Assembly: GCA_021794705.1 (NCBI GenBank)
Contig: JAJYQH010000339.1
Coordinates: 1 to 6,269, forward strand
DNA: 6,269 nt
Origin: Actinomycetes bacterium
Lineage (GTDB): Bacteria > Actinomycetota > Actinomycetes > Propionibacteriales > Propionibacteriaceae
Reading direction: 5' to 3'
Part shown: one piece after another, positions 1 to 5,690 of the stretch
Layout of the letters: the number at the start of each line of letters is the position of its first letter
Numbering within the stretch: the stretch's first letter is position 1
Made by a program: the position numbers and the translations under genes
Notes under the pieces: model-generated
What the model saw: the letters and a program-made list of their open reading frames with translations, nothing else
Told to the model about the DNA's origin: nothing
The model's database searches: none

Positions 1-362
1 CATTCCTCCGTCCGGGTCGCCGACTTCCGGTAGACCTCGGGAGGCAGCAGCTGGAGGAGCGTCTGGGCACCGTAGAAGACGCCGGCGGCGTCCCCGCCGA
101 GCACCGTGACCGTCGTCGGCTCGACCGACAGCTCGTAGCCCTCGGGCGGCAGGTCCGGGGACAGACCCAGGCTGATCGAGCTGCGTCCGGTGGTCGCCCC
201 GCCCTCGTAGAGGGGCAGCCCGGTCGATGCCCGGAGCGCCGACTGGAGCCAGGCCGACACGGTGCGCAGGTCGTCGGGGACGTCGATCACCGTCGACTCG
301 TCGAGGACGAACCGGCCCTCCCCGTCGACGACGGTGGCGGGGCGGGGAACGAGCATGGTCAT
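1..362 (-). CDS. Glycoside hydrolase family 20 (beta-N-acetylhexosaminidase-like), N-terminal fragment
   Basis: This is the first 120 codons of a gene that runs off the left edge of the window. The protein begins MTMLVPRPATVVDGEG and contains the pattern of the GH20 N-terminal (GH20b) domain. It has a beta-strand-rich segment with LPPEGYELSVEP, then a 'TVLGGDAAGVFYGAQTLLQLLP' region in which G-V-F-Y-G-x-Q-T-L-x-Q-L-L-P is the family hallmark at about residues 94-108. The catalytic barrel with its Asp-Glu pair lies outside the window, so activity cannot be judged. The family removes terminal N-acetylhexosamine residues from chitin-type oligosaccharides, glycans or wall fragments. No signal peptide is visible, so a cytoplasmic enzyme acting on imported oligosaccharides is likely (inference). 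ATG at 362 is preferred because GAAGGG (375-370) lies 7 nt upstream. In-frame alternatives are ATG at 356 and GTG at 377. An in-frame TAG at 407-405 limits extension. Confidence 0.85.
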   Translation of the reverse strand, partial: MTMLVPRPATVVDGEGRFVLDESTVIDVPDDLRTVSAWLQSALRASTGLPLYEGGATTGRSSISLGLSPDLPPEGYELSVEPTTVTVLGGDAAGVFYGAQTLLQLLPPEVYRKSATRTEE

Positions 363-378
363 CAGGCATCCCTTCACG

Positions 379-395
379 GCCCCGGACGCCGGGGC
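379..395 (-). promoter_or_regulatory. Hairpin in the GH20 5' leader, next to the ribosome binding site
   Basis: Perfect 7-bp inverted repeat GCCCCGG / CCGGGGC with a 3-nt loop (386-388). It ends 3 nt before the Shine-Dalgarno-like GAAGGG of the GH20 gene. If it is in the leader RNA it would be very stable and could affect ribosome access. Its position next to the ribosome binding site is seen; the regulatory role is inference. Confidence 0.4.
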
Positions 396-401
396 GACAC
401 C

Positions 402-407
402 AGGCTA
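402..407 (-). promoter_or_regulatory. Candidate -10 box for the GH20 gene
   Basis: The minus strand reads TAGCCT (407 to 402), a TANNNT-type actinobacterial -10 element. It would start transcription near 395, giving a leader of about 33 nt that carries the hairpin and GAAGGG. No good -35 is visible (GTGCTG at the 17-nt position), so this is weak. The GH20 gene could instead be transcribed by read-through from the peptidase gene. Confidence 0.25.
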
Positions 408-410
408 TGC

Positions 411-446
411 GCCGCCGGCGTCCCCAGCACCGGGACGCCGGACGGC
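411..446 (-). terminator. Strong GC hairpin after the prolyl oligopeptidase gene, possible terminator
   Basis: Perfect 10-bp inverted repeat CCGGCGTCCC / GGGACGCCGG (arms 415-424 and 432-441) with a 7-nt loop. It can be extended by GCC/GGC (411-413 with 444-446) across a small bulge. It begins 17 nt past the peptidase stop codon, where a factor-independent terminator would be expected. No T-tract follows on the minus strand, which is common in actinobacterial candidates but lowers certainty. One arm can also pair with sequence at 384-392. Confidence 0.45.
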
Positions 447-462
447 TCGCCGGGCGGGTGGG

Positions 463-2535
463 TCAGGACAACCCGGTGTGGTGGGCCGCGAAGGTGATGA
501 GGTCGGCGGCCTCGTCGGCCACCATCTGCGCCGGCTTGCCCGCTCCGTGCCCGGTCGCCGTCTCGATCCGGCTGATGATCGGCGCGTCCCCCGCCTGGGC
601 GTGCTGGAGCGCCGCGGTGAACTTGTGGCTGTGCAGCGGGACGACCCGGTCGTCGTGGTCGCCGGTCGCGATGAGGGTCGGCGGGTAGGCGGTGCCGGGT
701 CGCACGTTGTGCAGCGGCGAGTAGGCGAGCGCCGTCGCGAAGTCCTCCGCGACGTCCGGGTCGCCGTAGTCGCTGATCCACGCCGAGCCGATGGTGAACT
801 TGTGGAACCGCAGCAGGTCGAGGACGCCGACCATGGGCAGGGCCACGCCGAACAGGTCGGGACGCTGGGTCATCGCGGCGCCGACGAGCAGGCCGCCGTT
901 GCTGCGTCCGTGCAGGGCCAGCTGGCGGGAGGTCGTCACGCCGGTCGCGATGAGGTGCTCGGCGACGGCGATGACGTCGTCGAAGACGTGCTGCTTGTGC
1001 GCCCGCTTGCCGTCCTCGTACCAGTGCGCCCCGAACTCCCCGCCGCCCCGCAGGTTGGCGATCGCGAGGGTGCCGCCGGCGGCGAGCCAGCCGGCGAAGA
1101 TCGGCCGGAAGTCGGCGACGACCGGGATCCGGAAGCCGCCGTAGCCGTAGAGCAGGGTCGGACGCGGTCCGGCCGGGGCGTCGACCGGCTCGATGAGGAA
1201 GTAGGGCACCTCGGTGCCGTCGGCGCTCGTCGCCCGTCCGCGGCTGGTGCGCACCTCGGGCAGGGGGTCACCGGCGTCCACGAGCGGCAGCGGGCGGACC
1301 ATGCCGTCGGCCTCGGCCGCGTAGCAGGTGGTGGGGCTGGTCACCGAGCTCATGGCGACGAACAGCTCCGGGCGGGCGGGGCGTCCGGACAGGCCGACGA
1401 CGGCGCCACCCGGGACGTCGAGCACGTCGACCGGCGTCCCGTCGAGCCGGAAGCGGCGCAGCACCGGGGCGGCGTCCTCGAGCGTCTCGAGCACGAGCAG
1501 CCCGTCGGAGATGACGGCGTCGGTGATCTGCGCGCTGCCCTCGGGCACGATCTCCCGCATGACCAGGCGGCGCTCGGCCGCGCTGGCGGCGAGATCGACG
1601 GCGACGACCCGGCTGCGCGGCGCGTCGAGGTCGGTGATGACGTAGGCGACGTCGTCGACGGCGTCGATCACCCGCCACTCGTGGGTGGGCTCGTCGACGA
1701 GCTTGATCGGCTCGCCGAGCTGCACCCTCCCGTGCACGACGTCCTGAGCCATCGCCCACAGCCGGCAGTTGCTCTCGGTGCCGCGCTCGATCGTGAGGAA
1801 CAGCCAGCGGTCGTCGTCGCTCGCCTGCGGCCACGCCATCAGCCGCTCGTCGGGCAGGTGCAGCACGGTGACGTCCTCGGACGCCGGGAGCCCGAGCGTG
1901 TGCAGCCGGAGGTCGCTGCCCCCGAGCGCGGTGGTGTTCGTGCCCTCGGCCTCGCCGCTGTCGCCGAACGCGTTGTAGAGGATGCTCACCGAGTCGGCCA
2001 GCCACACGACCGGCGCGAACTTGGTGACCAGCTCCGGCTCGTCGAGCGCCTCGCCGGTGATGAGGTTGCTGAACCGGAACCGCTGCCAGTCGGAGCCCGC
2101 CTCGCTCACCGCGTAGGCCAGTCGGACGCCGTCGGGGGACGCCGCGAACCCGGCGAGCGAGCTGGTGCCGTCGGCCGACCAGGTGTTGGGGTCGAGCAGG
2201 ACGCGGCCCCCGGCGACCAGGTCGTCGAGGGAGTCGGCCGCGTACCAGACGTCCTGGGGGCGGGTGCCGTCGTTGCGACTCACCGCGAAGCCGTCGGCCA
2301 GGTGGCGCACCAGCCCGGCGCGGGGCCGCATCACGATGCCGCGCAGCAACTGTCGGTAGCGCTCGCGTCCCGGAAGCTCGTCGAGGGCACGTTCGGCGTA
2401 GTCGCGCTGCCGTTCGACCCAGTCGACGACCTCGGGCGCGTCGGCGTCCTCGAGCCACCGGTAGGGGTCGGCGATGGTCTGTCCGTGCAGGGTCTCGACG
2501 ACCTCACCACGGCGCGATTCGGGGAATCTGCTCAC
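463..2535 (-). CDS. Prolyl oligopeptidase (S9A family serine peptidase)
   Basis: 690-aa cytoplasmic serine peptidase that cleaves short peptides after proline; the length is typical of the family (about 700). The N-terminus carries the signature DPYRWLED (residues about 23-30). A beta-propeller region that gates substrate access (about 65-410) follows, then the alpha/beta-hydrolase domain. The catalytic triad is visible: Ser545 in GRSNGG (543-548), Asp628 with the substrate-binding Arg630 in DHDDRVVP, and His663 in TGHGAGKP. Trp586 in GSAWISDYG matches the proline-stacking tryptophan of the porcine enzyme. SNGGLL and DHDDRVVPLHS favour prolyl oligopeptidase over oligopeptidase B. No signal peptide is seen. 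The start is GTG at 2535: an in-frame TAG lies at 2547-2545 and the conserved N-terminus begins at once. There is no Shine-Dalgarno; a TAGGGT box 6 nt upstream suggests a leaderless mRNA. It is divergent from the tRNA gene. The only oddity is Arg544 where the family usually has Gly before the nucleophile (GGSNGG). Confidence 0.96.
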   Translation of the reverse strand: MSRFPESRRGEVVETLHGQTIADPYRWLEDADAPEVVDWVERQRDYAERALDELPGRERYRQLLRGIVMRPRAGLVRHLADGFAVSRNDGTRPQDVWYAADSLDDLVAGGRVLLDPNTWSADGTSSLAGFAASPDGVRLAYAVSEAGSDWQRFRFSNLITGEALDEPELVTKFAPVVWLADSVSILYNAFGDSGEAEGTNTTALGGSDLRLHTLGLPASEDVTVLHLPDERLMAWPQASDDDRWLFLTIERGTESNCRLWAMAQDVVHGRVQLGEPIKLVDEPTHEWRVIDAVDDVAYVITDLDAPRSRVVAVDLAASAAERRLVMREIVPEGSAQITDAVISDGLLVLETLEDAAPVLRRFRLDGTPVDVLDVPGGAVVGLSGRPARPELFVAMSSVTSPTTCYAAEADGMVRPLPLVDAGDPLPEVRTSRGRATSADGTEVPYFLIEPVDAPAGPRPTLLYGYGGFRIPVVADFRPIFAGWLAAGGTLAIANLRGGGEFGAHWYEDGKRAHKQHVFDDVIAVAEHLIATGVTTSRQLALHGRSNGGLLVGAAMTQRPDLFGVALPMVGVLDLLRFHKFTIGSAWISDYGDPDVAEDFATALAYSPLHNVRPGTAYPPTLIATGDHDDRVVPLHSHKFTAALQHAQAGDAPIISRIETATGHGAGKPAQMVADEAADLITFAAHHTGLS

Positions 2536-2541
2536 CGACCG

Positions 2542-2547
2542 ACCCTA
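2542..2547 (-). promoter_or_regulatory. -10 box for a leaderless prolyl oligopeptidase transcript
   Basis: The minus strand reads TAGGGT, then exactly 6 nt, then the GTG start at 2535. A -10 hexamer whose last base is at -7 places +1 on the start codon itself, the arrangement known for leaderless actinobacterial genes. No Shine-Dalgarno precedes the GTG. No convincing -35 is seen. Confidence 0.5.
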
Positions 2548-2609
2548 ACGAGAGCTCCAAGCGCCTGCCACTCGCGGTCTTCGGCGCGACGGGCGCTCGG
2601 CGGGTCGTC

Positions 2610-2615
2610 TATAGT
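2610..2615 (+). promoter_or_regulatory. -10 box of the tRNA-Gly gene
   Basis: TATAGT is close to the TATAAT consensus and stands out in GC-rich surroundings. It predicts initiation near 2622 and a 5' leader of about 22 nt before the mature tRNA, as RNase P processing would need. The -35 region (about 2587-2592) has no recognisable consensus. The core CTATAG (2609-2614) is palindromic, so the minus strand also reads TATAGA, pointing at the peptidase gene. Confidence 0.6.
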
Positions 2616-2643
2616 GCTCCTCGGCGGTCGCACCGGTCGCCGC

Positions 2644-2714
2644 GCGGGCGTAGCTCAATGGCAGAGCGCCAGCTTCCCAAGCTGGACACGCGGGTTCGAT
2701 TCCCGTCGCCCGCT
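2644..2714 (+). tRNA. tRNA-Gly (anticodon CCC)
   Basis: Full cloverleaf. Acceptor arms GCGGGCG (2644-2650) and CGCCCGC (2707-2713) pair perfectly. The D arm is GCTC/GAGC. The anticodon stem is CCAGC/GCTGG, with loop TTCCCAA giving anticodon CCC at 2676-2678. The variable loop is 4 nt, and the T arm GCGGG/CCCGT has loop TTCGATT with one G-T pair at its base. Discriminator base is T (2714), as expected for bacterial tRNA-Gly. It reads GGG glycine codons. CCA is not encoded (CTC follows), so a CCA-adding enzyme must complete the 3' end. The gene stands alone, with no other tRNA in the window. Confidence 0.97.
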
Positions 2715-2777
2715 CTCTTCCGGCCCGGACGCCGCACCGCGTGGTCAAACCCTTGCGTGTGGGCTCCGGAGGCCATC

Positions 2778-2831
2778 ACCGACAACCGGACACTGTCCCG
2801 TTGTGGGTCGACCACCACCCACAACCGGACA
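2778..2831. repeat. Three-arm repeat module, unit A, with a 23-bp near-perfect palindrome
   Basis: Three copies of a 15-mer. Arm 1 is ACCGACAACCGGACA (2778-2792, plus). Arm 2 is the same sequence inverted (2794-2808, reading ACCCACAACGGGACA on the minus strand). Arm 3 is ACCCACAACCGGACA (2817-2831, plus). Arms 1/2 match at 13 of 15, 2/3 at 14 of 15 and 1/3 at 14 of 15. Arms 1 and 2 flank a single central base (2793), forming a palindrome at 2782-2804 with one mismatched pair. Arm 2 can pair instead with arm 3 across an 8-nt loop. This could be a protein-binding operator with three half-sites, or two mutually exclusive RNA hairpins. Confidence 0.75.
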
Positions 2832-2839
2832 TCGCTCGC

Positions 2840-2893
2840 ACCCGACACCGGGCAGTGCCCACTTCGGGGTCGAGGACGACCGCGAACTGGACA
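2840..2893. repeat. Three-arm repeat module, unit B (diverged copy of unit A)
   Basis: Diverged tandem copy of the preceding unit, shifted by 62 bp. The counterpart arms start at 2840 (ACCCGACACCGGGCA), 2856 (inverted, ACCCCGAAGTGGGCA on the minus strand) and 2879 (ACCGCGAACTGGACA). The one-base centre (2855) and the 39-bp arm-1-to-arm-3 spacing are kept. Matches to unit A arms are about 10-11 of 15. An ungapped comparison of about 51 bp across the units gives roughly 36 identities by eye. The inner palindrome GGGCA-G-TGCCC is perfect around its centre, although its sequence differs from unit A. Confidence 0.55.
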
Positions 2894-2992
2894 GCGCTGC
2901 GCGGCTCCCCCTCACCCGCTGAGCCACCGCGCGCCCCAGGCGGAGCGCGGGCACGCCCACCCAGGATCGTCCCTGATTCCCGGGGGTCGAGC

Positions 2993-3021
2993 TTTCGCCG
3001 GGCCCCGCCTCGTCCTACCGT
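2993..3021 (+). promoter_or_regulatory. Candidate promoter of the DUF1707-bPH2 operon (leaderless type)
   Basis: TACCGT (3016-3021) fits the TANNNT -10 pattern and ends exactly 6 nt before the GTG start at 3028, placing +1 on the start codon. There is no Shine-Dalgarno upstream of that GTG. TTTCGC (2993-2998) lies 17 bp upstream as a weak -35 candidate. The repeat array ends 100 bp upstream of this point. Confidence 0.5.
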
Positions 3022-3027
3022 GGCCCC

Positions 3028-3666
3028 GTGACCGTGCAGCCCCCCGACCCCGCCTCGCTGCGAGCGTCCGACCACGACCGGCAGCTCGTCGCCGACCTCA
3101 TCACCGCCGCCTACGCCGACGGCCGCATCACCAGGGACGAACTCGACGAGCGGCTCGAGGCGGTCTGGAACGCCCGCACCTTCGGCGAGTTGACGCCGAT
3201 CACGTCCGACCTGGTCAGCCAGGGTCCCCGCGTCCAGTACGCGACGACCGCCGCGACTCCCTCCGGCGACCGGCTGCCCGTGGTCGTCGACCCGACCGCA
3301 CCCCGCCGCTTCCACGCGATCCTCAGCTCGGTCTCCCCCGACCGGGGAGTGCACCTGCCCGCGCACGGCAGCGCCGCCATCATCATGGGCGAGGTGAAGC
3401 TCGACCTGCGCGGCGGCAGCCTCGGCGCCGAGGAGACCGTCATCGACATCACCAACGTCATGGGCAGCCTCAAGATCACCGTGCCGGCCGGGGTCGGCGT
3501 CCGCGACGAGACGACCAAGATCATGGCCGAGAGCAAGATCCGCGGCCTGGCGCCCACGCCCGGCTGCCCGGTGCTGGTGATCCGGGGGACGCAGTTCATG
3601 GCCGAGCTCAAGGTCAACGGCCCCGACCGGCCGTCGCTCGGCCGCATCCTCGGGATCACCCCGTGA
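3028..3666 (+). CDS. DUF1707 and LiaF C-terminal-like domain protein
   Basis: 212-aa soluble-looking protein without membrane helices or signal peptide. Residues 11-62 form a DUF1707 domain: LRASDHDRQLVADLITAAY, then ADGRIT..ELDERLEAVWNART..EL, matching the family's 'RxSDxDRE...G.L...EyDERl..a..ArT..eL' pattern. Residues about 94-197 resemble the C-terminal domain of LiaF-type cell-wall-antibiotic response proteins, with repeated short beta motifs (IMGEVKLDL, VMGSLKITVP, IMAESKIRG, FMAELKVNG). The Phe-Gly-Gly turns of classical LiaF are changed to Met-Gly/Met-Ala forms. The biochemical role of DUF1707 proteins is not established; LiaF inhibits the LiaRS envelope-stress pathway in Bacillus. 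GTG at 3028 is chosen for the domain boundary and the 6-nt spacing to TACCGT; GTG at 3034 is the alternative. The stop overlaps the next gene by 4 nt (GTGA). A role as a membrane-associated partner or sensor for the two bPH2 proteins is inferred. Confidence 0.9.
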   Translation: MTVQPPDPASLRASDHDRQLVADLITAAYADGRITRDELDERLEAVWNARTFGELTPITSDLVSQGPRVQYATTAATPSGDRLPVVVDPTAPRRFHAILSSVSPDRGVHLPAHGSAAIIMGEVKLDLRGGSLGAEETVIDITNVMGSLKITVPAGVGVRDETTKIMAESKIRGLAPTPGCPVLVIRGTQFMAELKVNGPDRPSLGRILGITP

Positions 3667-4178
3667 GCGAACTGCCGGCGGAGGGTCTCGGGTCGTTGTT
3701 CTCGCCGCCCACCGAGGCGTGGATCCCGCTGTCCCCCCGCTACCGCGCGCTCAAGCACCGGATGGTCCTCCTCGTCTGGGGGTGCTGGGCGGTGCTCACC
3801 GTCGTGGCCCTCGCCCTGGCGACCGGACGCTGGTGGCCCCCGGTCGTCGCGGCGGTCGCCTTCGCCGCCTGGATCGCCTACCGCTACCGGCGCGTGGGCC
3901 GCTCCTACCGGGCGTGGGGCTACGCCGAACGCGACACCGACCTCTACGTCCGCTCGGGGCTGCTCTTCCGCCGCCTCGTGGCCGTCCCCTACGGGCGGAT
4001 GCAGGTGGTGGAGGTGGAGTCCGGTCCGATCGAGCGGCACTTCGGGCTCGCCAGCGTCAAGCTCGTCACCGCCTCGGCGAGCACGGACGCCCGGATCCCC
4101 GGCCTCGACGCCGCTGCCGCCGCGATGCTCCGCGACCGGCTGACCGTCAAGGGCGAGACCCAGGCGGCCGGCCTGTGA
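3663..4178 (+). CDS. Bacterial PH (bPH2, YdbS-like) domain membrane protein
   Basis: 171-aa membrane protein. Two closely spaced hydrophobic helices (about residues 34-54 and 58-73) form a hairpin anchor. One bPH2 (formerly DUF304) domain follows at about 83-162, with its typical core: WGYAERDTDLYVRSGLLFRRLVAVPYGRMQ split by a turn, then VEVESGPIERHFGLASVKL. That is the family pattern 'ip..riQ.v.v..g.l.R.fGla.v.l'. The start is GTG at 3663, overlapping the previous stop by 4 nt, so translation is probably coupled; longer in-frame extensions upstream would run through the previous gene and lack homology. This single-domain protein corresponds to Bacillus YdbS, which is encoded next to the larger YdbT just as here. 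In Bacillus these genes contribute to resistance against antimicrobial peptides of related species. The molecular mechanism is not known, and function in this organism is inferred. Confidence 0.92.
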   Translation: MSELPAEGLGSLFSPPTEAWIPLSPRYRALKHRMVLLVWGCWAVLTVVALALATGRWWPPVVAAVAFAAWIAYRYRRVGRSYRAWGYAERDTDLYVRSGLLFRRLVAVPYGRMQVVEVESGPIERHFGLASVKLVTASASTDARIPGLDAAAAAMLRDRLTVKGETQAAGL

Positions 4179-5632
4179 GCGAGAGCTCGCCCGTGCCGGT
4201 CGCGGCGCCGGTCAAGCAGGCGCAGCGTCCCCACCCGCTCACGCCCCTCGCCAAGGGCTGGATCAGCCTGGTCGCCATCGTCGTCGTCTTCGGCCAGGAC
4301 CTGTTCCGCCAGCTGTCGCGCCACCCCAGCCTGCGCAGCATCGGCATCCTCGCCGGGATCGTCGGGCTGGTGCTCGTCGTCAGCCTCGGCAGCGGCTTCT
4401 TCACCTGGCGCACCACCCGCTTCGTCATCGACGACGAGGAAGTGCGGATCGAGCACCGGTTCATCCACCACACCTCCGACCGGATGCAGTTCTCGAAGAT
4501 CCAGGGGGTCGACGTCGTCCAGCCGTTCGCGGCCCGCCTGATGGGGCTCGCCGCGCTGCACGTCGACGTGGGCGCCGGCGCGGCCAAGCGGATCGAGTTC
4601 CTCTCCCGGGCGCAGGCCTACGCCCTGCGTGACTACCTCATCGCCCGGGCGCACGGCGACCGGATCAGCCTCGCGGCGTCCGCCACACTGCCCCAGGCGG
4701 ACGCCTGGCACGACCGGGCGGTGACCGACCGGGTGATCGTCGCCGCCCGTCCCGAGAACCTCATCCTGTCGTCGGTCGCCTCCACCGGTTTCCTCGTCGC
4801 GACCGCCTGGGCGCTGGTCGCCCTCGTCGTCGGCATCTCCCACGGCTCACTGGCCGCGGCCCTCGGGGCGGCGTTCCCGGCGGGCGCCACCATGGTGAGC
4901 ATCGTCGGCCACCAGACGATCCGGCACTGGCACTTCACCCTCACCCGCACCCGGAAGGGCCTGCGGGTCGCGCACGGCGTCACCACCCTCACCAGCGCCT
5001 CCGTGCCGATCGACCGCATCCAGGGGGTGCTGGTCACCCAGTCGCCGCTGTGGCGCCCGTTCGGCATCCACAAGGTGGCGATGGACGTGCTGGGGCGCAG
5101 TTTCGCGCACGAGCGCGACGAGCAGTCCGCCGGGGGCGGCGTCCTCGTGCCCGCCGGCACGCGGGACGACGTCCGGGCCGCGGTGGGCGCCATCTGGCCG
5201 GGCACCGACCTCGACCGGGTCGAGTGGACGCCGGTCGACCCGCGTGCCAGGTGGCTGCACCCGATCGGCCTGCGCTGGCACCAGTGGCACGTCGACGAGC
5301 GGTTCGCGATCAGCCGGGGCGGCCTGCTCGCCCCCTGCCTCACCGTGGTGCCGCACGCCCGGGTGCAGTCGGTGGCGATCCGCCAAGGCCCGCTGCAGCG
5401 GGCGCTCGGGCTGGCCACGGTCGAACTGCACTCGAGCCCCGGCGTCGTCCGGTGGCGGCGGCGCTACCTCGACGAGGCGACCGCCCGGTGGCTGGCGCTG
5501 AGCGAACTCGACCGGGGACGGGCGGCACGGGCCCAGGAGCAGGAACTCCGCCGGCTCCAGGAACTCCCGCCACCGAGGGCCCCTGCCACCCCGACGGTGG
5601 GCCGGGACGCTGAGACGGGCGTCCGCGCCTGA
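4175..5632 (+). CDS. Three-module bPH2 (YdbT-like) membrane protein
   Basis: 485-aa integral membrane protein, close to the length of Bacillus YdbT (about 490). Order: hydrophobic helices at about 28-44 and 56-74; bPH2 module 1 (about 79-160, [29 protein letters not shown]); a second hydrophobic stretch of probably two helices (about 196-221 and 226-245); bPH2 module 2 (about 250-350, [21 protein letters not shown]); bPH2 module 3 (about 370-455, [21 protein letters not shown]). A charged, Gln/Arg/Glu-rich tail and a Pro-rich C-terminus follow. Unlike many YdbT proteins, no clear hydrophobic pair separates modules 2 and 3 (the stretch around [16 protein letters not shown] is only moderately hydrophobic). 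The start is GTG at 4175, overlapping the previous stop (GTGA). Probably forms an envelope complex with the upstream protein (inference from pairing and coupling). Confidence 0.92.
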   Translation: MSESSPVPVAAPVKQAQRPHPLTPLAKGWISLVAIVVVFGQDLFRQLSRHPSLRSIGILAGIVGLVLVVSLGSGFFTWRTTRFVIDDEEVRIEHRFIHHTSDRMQFSKIQGVDVVQPFAARLMGLAALHVDVGAGAAKRIEFLSRAQAYALRDYLIARAHGDRISLAASATLPQADAWHDRAVTDRVIVAARPENLILSSVASTGFLVATAWALVALVVGISHGSLAAALGAAFPAGATMVSIVGHQTIRHWHFTLTRTRKGLRVAHGVTTLTSASVPIDRIQGVLVTQSPLWRPFGIHKVAMDVLGRSFAHERDEQSAGGGVLVPAGTRDDVRAAVGAIWPGTDLDRVEWTPVDPRARWLHPIGLRWHQWHVDERFAISRGGLLAPCLTVVPHARVQSVAIRQGPLQRALGLATVELHSSPGVVRWRRRYLDEATARWLALSELDRGRAARAQEQELRRLQELPPPRAPATPTVGRDAETGVRA

Positions 5633-5639
5633 CCGGTCA
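5605..5639 (+). other. Inverted repeats at the end of the YdbT-like gene
   Basis: Two short symmetric elements. GGACGC (5605-5610) pairs with GCGTCC (5619-5624) across 8 nt inside the last codons. TGACCGGTCA (5630-5639) is a perfect 10-bp palindrome that includes the stop codon. Either could help end transcription or bind a regulator of the next gene, but there is no T-tract and both are short enough to arise by chance in GC-rich DNA. Confidence 0.2.
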
Positions 5640-5677
5640 GTAGAAGACGGGCGGCTGCGTCGCTCCACGACTGCCCC

Positions 5678-5683
5678 TATTGT
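5678..5683 (+). promoter_or_regulatory. -10 box for a leaderless ppgK transcript
   Basis: TATTGT lies 7 nt before ATG 5691 in an otherwise GC-rich 58-bp gap, and no Shine-Dalgarno is present. This suggests that ppgK has its own promoter with +1 at or one base before the start codon, instead of depending on the upstream operon. CTGCGT (5655-5660) is a poor -35 candidate at 17 bp. Confidence 0.5.
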
Positions 5684-5690
5684 GATGCCC

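Larger units (their letters stand above)
2715..3027. other. Non-coding spacer between tRNA-Gly and the DUF1707 operon
   Basis: 313 bp without a supportable gene; every reading frame across it lacks recognisable protein sequence. Contents in order are: about 60 bp with no clear signal and no evident T-rich tRNA terminator; a small CTCCGGAG palindrome (2764-2771); the repeat array at 2778-2893; about 95 bp of GC-rich sequence with nothing recognisable; and the promoter of the downstream operon. Confidence 0.6.

Noticed and set aside
1268..2458. Other long frames within the peptidase and operon (for example 396 codons on the minus strand; 309 and 284 codons on the minus strand at 3111-4040 and 3989-4843)
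   Set aside because: All overlap genes with clear family motifs, have Arg/Ala/Pro-rich compositions and show no recognisable domain.
2545..2848. Two short minus-strand frames over the tRNA whose translations include ATGIEPACPAWEAGALPLSY and DGNRTRVSSLGSWRSAIEL
   Set aside because: These strings are the well-known spurious peptides produced by reading a tRNA gene backwards. The plus-strand read 'AQWQSASFPSWTRGFDSRRP' is the same artefact on the other strand. The tRNA cloverleaf explains the sequence.
2644..2893. tRNA-Gly 3' end plus adjacent repeats as an integrative-element attachment site
   Set aside because: No second copy of the tRNA 3' end, no integrase and no change in gene character are seen on either side within the window.
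2778..2893. CRISPR-like array
   Set aside because: The arms alternate in orientation, are only 15 bp, are imperfect and have unequal spacers of 1 and 8 bp. There are no cas genes.
262..2922. 886-codon open frame on the plus strand spanning the whole peptidase gene and the tRNA
   Set aside because: It is antisense to a fully conserved S9A peptidase. Its translation is a low-complexity Arg/Val/Gly/Asp mix typical of shadow frames in GC-rich DNA, and it reads through the tRNA.
2658..3662. N-terminal extension of the YdbS-like gene back to 2658
   Set aside because: The frame is open by chance through the tRNA, spacer and DUF1707 gene. The extension is Arg/Pro-rich without homology, and the 4-nt overlap start at 3663 fits the domain boundary.
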